Below the pieces are notes generated by a model. It did not search any database, had not been told where the DNA came from, and was given only the letters and a program-made list of their open reading frames with translations. This document shows positions 14,967 through 19,265 of a DNA stretch of 19,265 nucleotides, one piece after another. The DNA is from an uncultured Ruminococcus sp. (GTDB lineage Bacteria > Bacillota > Clostridia > Oscillospirales > Acutalibacteraceae), in the NCBI GenBank assembly GCA_902773045.1, contig CACYDE010000051.1, positions 1 through 19,265 on the forward strand, given 5' to 3'. The position numbers and the translations under genes are program-made. Positions within the stretch are counted from its first letter, which is position 1; each line of letters begins with the position of its first letter.

Positions 14967-16565
14967 TCACATGCCCAATGAAATATAAATAACCGCCGAT
15001 GACATACAAAACAGAGAAACTGCTGCAACGAGAGCCGATTTGGCATAATTCAGTATTTTTCTGTACTTCCGGCGTTTGGGATCGATCTGTCCGTAGAGCA
15101 TTCCGATAAATGCCGCCCCGATCACCAGTGTGGGAACGATATAACGGAAATCCATCGAACAGGTATGCGGAAAATCAAATGAAAATTTAATAAAATTGAC
15201 AAAAATCAATCCCCAATAACCTACCAGGAAAACCTTGGTCGGCATATCAAGATACATATTCCTTTTCACGGTGAACCAAACCATTGCCGCAAGAGATATA
15301 ATTATCAGAATAATATTTATAATGATAAGAAACTTACACCAAGGAAGAGCACCATTTATGTGGTCGTATCTCCACTCTCCAAAGACAGATGTCTTTATGA
15401 TTGAAACAAAAGGATTATATTCAAAAAACGTATCCGGATCATCAGGAACGATTTCATTCAAAAACGGATTTTTAAAAGGATGATTTGACAGATCAAACAA
15501 TCTTTCAAAGACAGTTCTGAATCCTATATATTGAGGAGAATCGTCCTCAAGCCTTATTACATAATTAAGACTTACATCATACTTCACAAGATTTCTGATA
15601 TAAAACCACATTCCGAGAGGAATGCACACTCCGCCGAACGCAAAATACCGGCGAATATTGAGAGGTTCCTTATTGCGCTTGTTCGTGATGAGCTTTATCA
15701 GGAACAGAACGGCAACCGGAGGAGCAATGAGAGCGGATGAAAGCTTAGTCATCATTCCCAGTCCGATCGACACCGCGATCAAAATAATATTTTTAATCGT
15801 TGTTTCCCTGTACCACTTTATTGCGGCATAAATCGTCAAAAGAATGAACATAATAGATAGAACATCATTATTGACACTTCCCGCCAATATGATAAAGGTG
15901 GGATGAAAAGCAACTATAGACAGCGCAAGAATTTTTCCGGTACCATATAATTTAAGCTGCGAAAAAATTCTTTCGGATATAAACAAGCAGCCCATGGAAT
16001 AAAAAAGCGTCAGAAATTGTATGCTTCCTACCGCGCGTTCCGGACTGAATCCAAACGAAGTGAGAATTCTCATCCATGTTCCGGCGATATAATGATGGAG
16101 CGGAGGATGATAGAACTGGTATCTCGTCGTGGGGTCAAAATCCGGGAGTTTTAAGCCGTTTTCATAAAAATACATAATATAGCCGGCATGACCCGAATCA
16201 CCCTTGAAAGAACGAACATCATGCTGACGCCATATCTCACTGAAATTAACCGTGGTATGCACAACATAATTCAGTCTAAGAATAAAACCCAGCGCAAATA
16301 CTATCAAAATAGCGTCGCGCGTATCAAGCTTTTTGTACTTTGACCGGGCAAATACAATAGAAGCAACTAAAATCATACTCAGCACAGCGAATCCTATCCC
16401 ATGGATCTCACGGGATTTATCAAAGGAAGCCATCGCCAATAGGCCGAGCAGCACGTTCAGAAATATACACCCTTTCATAGTTTGGCTGTCTATTTCCGAC
16501 CTTTTCAGAGAGCTTGTGATCTCACCGGGGATAATAACAGGATCTCGATCGGATATTTTAAACAT
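14967..16565 (-). CDS. GT39-like membrane glycosyltransferase (paralogue 1)
   Basis: A 532-residue GT-C type membrane protein, paralogue of the following gene. About a dozen hydrophobic segments start after an N-terminal cytosolic tail of ~30 residues. The outside loop carries RQHDV (113-117, D116 the candidate catalytic Asp) and LPDFDP...QFYHPPLHHY (140-159). Further shared blocks include SIVAFHPTFIILAGSVNND, GLGMMTK and DFPHTCSMD. It starts nine bases after the FAD oxidoreductase gene, so both are cotranscribed; the ribosome site before the ATG is weak (GTGAGAT), which suggests translational coupling. It probably uses a lipid-linked sugar moved across the membrane with help of the GtrA protein of this operon. 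Substrates are unknown. Confidence 0.85.
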   Translation of the reverse strand: MFKISDRDPVIIPGEITSSLKRSEIDSQTMKGCIFLNVLLGLLAMASFDKSREIHGIGFAVLSMILVASIVFARSKYKKLDTRDAILIVFALGFILRLNYVVHTTVNFSEIWRQHDVRSFKGDSGHAGYIMYFYENGLKLPDFDPTTRYQFYHPPLHHYIAGTWMRILTSFGFSPERAVGSIQFLTLFYSMGCLFISERIFSQLKLYGTGKILALSIVAFHPTFIILAGSVNNDVLSIMFILLTIYAAIKWYRETTIKNIILIAVSIGLGMMTKLSSALIAPPVAVLFLIKLITNKRNKEPLNIRRYFAFGGVCIPLGMWFYIRNLVKYDVSLNYVIRLEDDSPQYIGFRTVFERLFDLSNHPFKNPFLNEIVPDDPDTFFEYNPFVSIIKTSVFGEWRYDHINGALPWCKFLIIINIILIIISLAAMVWFTVKRNMYLDMPTKVFLVGYWGLIFVNFIKFSFDFPHTCSMDFRYIVPTLVIGAAFIGMLYGQIDPKRRKYRKILNYAKSALVAAVSLFCMSSAVIYISLGM

Positions 16566-16574
16566 ATCTCACAA

Positions 16575-18152
16575 TCATTCCTTACCCTCGTTTTTTGTTT
16601 CATGATAGGATTTTTCGGTATTAACGTTCCAGATAGCTGTCTTGTCAGCCGAACCGGACTTGATCGCGTCAACGGCTCTGAACGCAGTAACCATGGAATG
16701 ATCCATGTTGTTGTATCTGTGCTGACCGTTACGTCCTATGCAGAACAGATTTTCGTACTTATTAAGCTGGTCAATAAGAGTATCCATCTGAGCGTAAGTA
16801 TCAAAGTAAGCCGGATAAGCCTTCTTGACTCTCTCACGATGAGAATCAATAACTTGATCTGTGGTGATAATTCCCATAGTTTCAAGTTCCTTGGCAGCCA
16901 TCTTAATGCACTCCTCGTCGGTCATGTTCCAGAAGCTGTCGCCTTCTTCACAGAAATACTCAAGACCGATCCAAACGTATTTTTCCGGATCAGTTACAAG
17001 ATAAGGGCTCCAGTTGTTGAAGATCTGAATTCTACCGAGCTTAACATTCGTATCCTGAACATAGATCCAGCAGTCCGGAACAATATTCGAAAGCGTCTTG
17101 ATATCTGTTTCGTTTTTCAGATTAAGCTTGTCAACGAGAAGACCTACAGTTACGAAATCTCTGTAAGGCAGACCTTTTGCGATGGCAACAATATCATCCT
17201 TCGGCTTGTCGCCTGTCATTCCGACAACAAGATCCTTAACGGGCATTGTCGAGATAAAGATATCGCCTTCAACGGTAACGCTTCCGTTTTCCGTTTCACA
17301 GACGACCTGAGTGACCTTATTGTTGTTAAGAACAATATTCTCGACCCCGTAGCCCATCTTTATCGTACCGCCAAGCTTTTTGACCTCATCGGCTACTGTC
17401 TCCCAAAGCTGACCGGGGCCATACTTAGGATACCAGAATTCTTCGATAAGAGAGGTTTCAACCTCTTTGTTGTTCTTCTTTCCGCCGAATGCTTTTTTGA
17501 ACATATCCTTGATGAGAGCACGGATCGAAAGACCTTTTACACGCTGTGCGCCCCAGTCTGCGGAGATCTCGCTCGGGTGACGTCCCCAAAGCTTCTCCGT
17601 GTAACCTTCAAAGAACATGCTGTAAAGCTTCTTTCCGAAGCGGTTGATATAAAAGTTTCCGAGGCTTGTTTCAGGCTTTTTGAAAATTGCGGCTTTAAGA
17701 TAACTGAAGCCCGCCTGCATCGTGGTGACAAATCCCATGTTCTTGATCGTCGACCACTTCATCGAGATCGGATAGTCGAAGAAATGTTTGTTGAAATAGA
17801 TTCTTGAAACTCTGCGTCTGATGAGCATGACCCTGTCTTCTTTGTTCGGGTTGGGACCGCCCTTTTCAAGAGGCTTGACGCGTCCGAGTTTTTCGTCGTC
17901 GAAGCTGTTTACACCCTGAATCGGCATCATCGACTTCCACCAGTTCATTACGCTGTCGTCTTTCGAGAAAAATCTGTGACCGCCGATATCCATTCGGTTT
18001 CCGTTGTATCTCACCGTCTGAGAAATACCGCCGATAGCGTTGGTTTCTTCGAGGATCTCGACCTGATAGTTTTTCTCTCCCCCGTTTTTAAGCAGTTCGT
18101 AAGCAGCCGTAAGTCCGGCAGGACCGGCGCCAATGATTACAACCTTCTTCAT
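16575..18152 (-). CDS. FAD-dependent oxidoreductase with UDP-galactopyranose-mutase-like motifs
   Basis: A 525-residue flavoprotein of the amine-oxidase/HemY/UGM superfamily. It has the Rossmann motif GAGPAG (8-13), an acidic residue at 34-36 for the ribose, GG at 41-42 and DIGGHRFF (55-62). GYTEKLWGRHPSEI (183-196) strongly recalls the conserved GYT-K-WG motif of UDP-galactopyranose mutase, but true mutases are ~360-390 residues long, so this is a longer relative. ATG 18152 has GGAGG seven bases upstream. Placed between gtrA and two membrane glycosyltransferases, it probably makes or modifies a nucleotide- or lipid-linked sugar for surface glycans. The exact reaction is unknown. A long plus-strand open frame opposite it is a shadow. 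Confidence 0.85.
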   Translation of the reverse strand: MKKVVIIGAGPAGLTAAYELLKNGGEKNYQVEILEETNAIGGISQTVRYNGNRMDIGGHRFFSKDDSVMNWWKSMMPIQGVNSFDDEKLGRVKPLEKGGPNPNKEDRVMLIRRRVSRIYFNKHFFDYPISMKWSTIKNMGFVTTMQAGFSYLKAAIFKKPETSLGNFYINRFGKKLYSMFFEGYTEKLWGRHPSEISADWGAQRVKGLSIRALIKDMFKKAFGGKKNNKEVETSLIEEFWYPKYGPGQLWETVADEVKKLGGTIKMGYGVENIVLNNNKVTQVVCETENGSVTVEGDIFISTMPVKDLVVGMTGDKPKDDIVAIAKGLPYRDFVTVGLLVDKLNLKNETDIKTLSNIVPDCWIYVQDTNVKLGRIQIFNNWSPYLVTDPEKYVWIGLEYFCEEGDSFWNMTDEECIKMAAKELETMGIITTDQVIDSHRERVKKAYPAYFDTYAQMDTLIDQLNKYENLFCIGRNGQHRYNNMDHSMVTAFRAVDAIKSGSADKTAIWNVNTEKSYHETKNEGKE

Positions 18153-18220
18153 TTCAATTCCTCCGAATTAATTTATATGTTATATTTTTCATTAATAATA
18201 CGCAAAACAACAGTCAAAAA

Positions 18221-18775
18221 TTATTCTTCTTCAACATGACGATAAAGAATGAACTTTCTTGCGCAGAAGTTCCAGATATAAACAAGAACAGTGGCGGCAA
18301 GCTTACCTATGATGTAATATTTATCTGTCGGGATCAAAGAACCGAAAATCGCTTTTTTGACGAAAAAGCCTTCTCCGAAAAAGCCTTCCATAGCAAACGG
18401 AGCAATAATAAGCTCGGTAAGACCCAAACCGATTATCCCTATCACTGCAAACGCAATAAAGTCAAACACACGGTTTTTGACCTTAGCCTTTGAAAAGACC
18501 CAGAACGTCGAGATAACGTAATTGACCGTAAGACCCGCAATAAATCCAAGAACCGTAGCGACTGTTTCGGAGGTATGGAAAAGCTCACGGAAAAGAACAA
18601 GAACTCCTATATCCGCAACCGTTGCAACACCGCCCACAAACAGGCTTCTGAAAAACTGGATCATAGTATTGTTGGTTTCATCTACAAAAAGAGCCTTAAA
18701 CCATTTTGAAATGAAATTGGAACTTTCGCCGCTTTTTTCAGTTTTCAATGCTGCTTCCGTTCTTACATCACTCAT
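18221..18775 (-). CDS. GtrA-family membrane protein
   Basis: A 184-residue GtrA-like protein. After a ~35-residue cytosolic tail come four membrane segments in the core, with the family marks LFVGGVATVADIGVLVLF, GLTVNYVISTFWVF, GIIGLGLTELI and KLAATVLVYIWNFCARKFIL. GtrA proteins are thought to help polyprenyl-phosphate-linked sugars cross the membrane, which fits the GT39-type enzymes later in the operon. I chose ATG 18775 with GGAG eight bases upstream; the open frame extends 40 codons further upstream, but that part overlaps the promoter and lacks a ribosome site. The insert after segment three (MEGFFGEGFFVKKAIFG) is a variable loop. Confidence 0.9.
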   Translation of the reverse strand: MSDVRTEAALKTEKSGESSNFISKWFKALFVDETNNTMIQFFRSLFVGGVATVADIGVLVLFRELFHTSETVATVLGFIAGLTVNYVISTFWVFSKAKVKNRVFDFIAFAVIGIIGLGLTELIIAPFAMEGFFGEGFFVKKAIFGSLIPTDKYYIIGKLAATVLVYIWNFCARKFILYRHVEEE

Positions 18776-18822
18776 AAAATACTCTCCATATTCTTTTTTT
18801 ATAAAATTCCACAAACAATAGT

Positions 18823-18851
18823 ATAATAGCACATCTACAAAAATAATACAA
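18823..18851 (-). promoter_or_regulatory. Probable sigma-A promoter of the gtrA-glycosyltransferase operon
   Basis: On the minus strand TTGTAT (18846-18851), a 17-bp spacer, and TATTAT (18823-18828) preceded by TGC (an extended -10). Transcription would start near 18816, about 40 bases before the gtrA ATG. The -35 box matches only three of six consensus bases; the extended -10 compensates. Confidence 0.55.
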
Positions 18852-18895
18852 CAGCTTCGTTTACATTTTCTTAAAATTCTCCGAAATATACACAA

Positions 18896-19265
18896 TTAGC
18901 TGCCAAAAAGCCTTAAAATTATACTTGATCGGAAAACTATTACGAACACCAAAAGACAAACGAAAAGCCGTAATCATTATAACTCAAACTTCCCATACAT
19001 AAAATTACAATGAATGCAGAGTCTATCGTGGGTTATCGACATAAAGAATAGTTTTCGCTGTCGAATCCGAGATTGTCCTTCGGTCAACGGTATTGTCGTC
19101 ACCCATACCCCCGAACCCATTCAACCGGTTACTCGGAACTTTGTTTAAATTCCCAAAAACACAGCTTCGATAAGGAGATGGGTAATTATAGCAAACCAAA
19201 CAAATATCCAGACAAGTTCGACGCCCCGGTAAGCGCATAGCTGCGTTGTCGTCCTCGACATACGC
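18896..19265. other. Right-edge region without an assured gene
   Basis: Bases 18896-18979 are AT-rich spacer. Then comes repeat copy B (18980-19124). Upstream of it on the minus strand, an open frame runs without a stop from the window edge (19265) to a TAG near 19023. It includes MRLPGRRTCLDICLVCYNY and then the repeat-encoded MGDDNTVDRRT...ILYVDNPR. No ribosome site is seen before the ATG at ~19238, so this may be the 3' end of a larger frame starting outside the window, or non-coding repeat DNA. No hallmark of a known family was recognised. Confidence 0.4.
18980..19124 (-). repeat. Copy B of a ~145-bp dispersed repeat
   Basis: Inverted partner of 6906-7051 (about 80% identity, little or no gapping). 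In the coding-like frame, of 27 aligned codons eight differ in amino acid and most changes are conservative (E/D, S/T, K/R, I/V, K/N). After the shared PR codons copy B stops (TAG) while copy A reads on, although the DNA similarity continues ~55 bp beyond (TTGTAATT..TGTATGG.AAGTTT.AGTTA). It lies in the gap upstream of the gtrA operon. Confidence 0.7.

Noticed and set aside
16482..17807. 441-codon open frame on the plus strand
   Set aside because: It lies antisense to the well-supported FAD oxidoreductase gene, shows no domain and has no ribosome site; it is a shadow of that gene's codon use.
18776..18895. 40-residue upstream extension of the GtrA protein
   Set aside because: It overlaps the -10/-35 elements of the likely promoter and lacks a ribosome site; ATG 18775 has a good GGAG.

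Overview
The window looks like chromosome from a spore-forming anaerobic Firmicute of the class Clostridia, most likely Oscillospirales/Ruminococcus-like. Reasons: genes for a germinant receptor and the coat ATPase SpoIVA, AT-rich intergenic DNA with AGGAGG-type ribosome sites, and two DUF6273 domains, which I associate with gut Clostridia. The genus is an inference. No tRNA, rRNA, CRISPR array, phage gene or intact insertion sequence was seen.

Layout, left to right. (1) 1-248: no gene; a GC-rich, hairpin-containing edge followed by very AT-rich DNA. (2) 249-3932, minus: a gerA-type germinant receptor operon, gerAA followed by one ORF that fuses GerAB (permease) to GerAC (lipoprotein). (3) 4062-5113, plus, divergent from gerA: a DUF421/YetF membrane protein translationally coupled to a small DUF4363 membrane-anchored protein, ending in a hairpin. 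(4) 5281-6757/6759, minus: spoIVA, with a TTG start and a good sigma-E promoter about 60 bp upstream. (5) 7049-12715, minus: a tight four-gene operon encoding a double-FHA ABC ATPase, an ABC-2 permease, a PP2C phosphatase and a Ser/Thr kinase with two C-terminal DUF6273 domains. A consensus vegetative promoter lies about 390 bp upstream of the first gene, so the leader is long and can fold. (6) 13286-18775, minus: a surface-glycan type operon encoding GtrA, an FAD oxidoreductase with UDP-galactopyranose-mutase-like motifs, and two paralogous GT39-like membrane glycosyltransferases. It ends in a 14-bp perfect hairpin. (7) 18896-19265: no assured gene; one of two copies of a ~145-bp repeat, the other being at 6906-7051 in inverted orientation, plus an ORF running off the right edge.

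How the genes may work together: regions 2-4 serve the spore (nutrient sensing, spore membrane, coat basement layer). Region 5 looks like a self-contained phospho-signalling exporter: the kinase would phosphorylate threonines, FHA domains on the ATPase would read them, the phosphatase would reset them, and the ATPase/permease pair would move an unknown substrate. Its closest precedent that I know is the mycobacterial double-FHA exporter Rv1747 and its neighbouring kinase PknF, but here ATPase and permease are separate proteins. Region 6 probably moves and transfers lipid-linked sugars on the outer face of the membrane.
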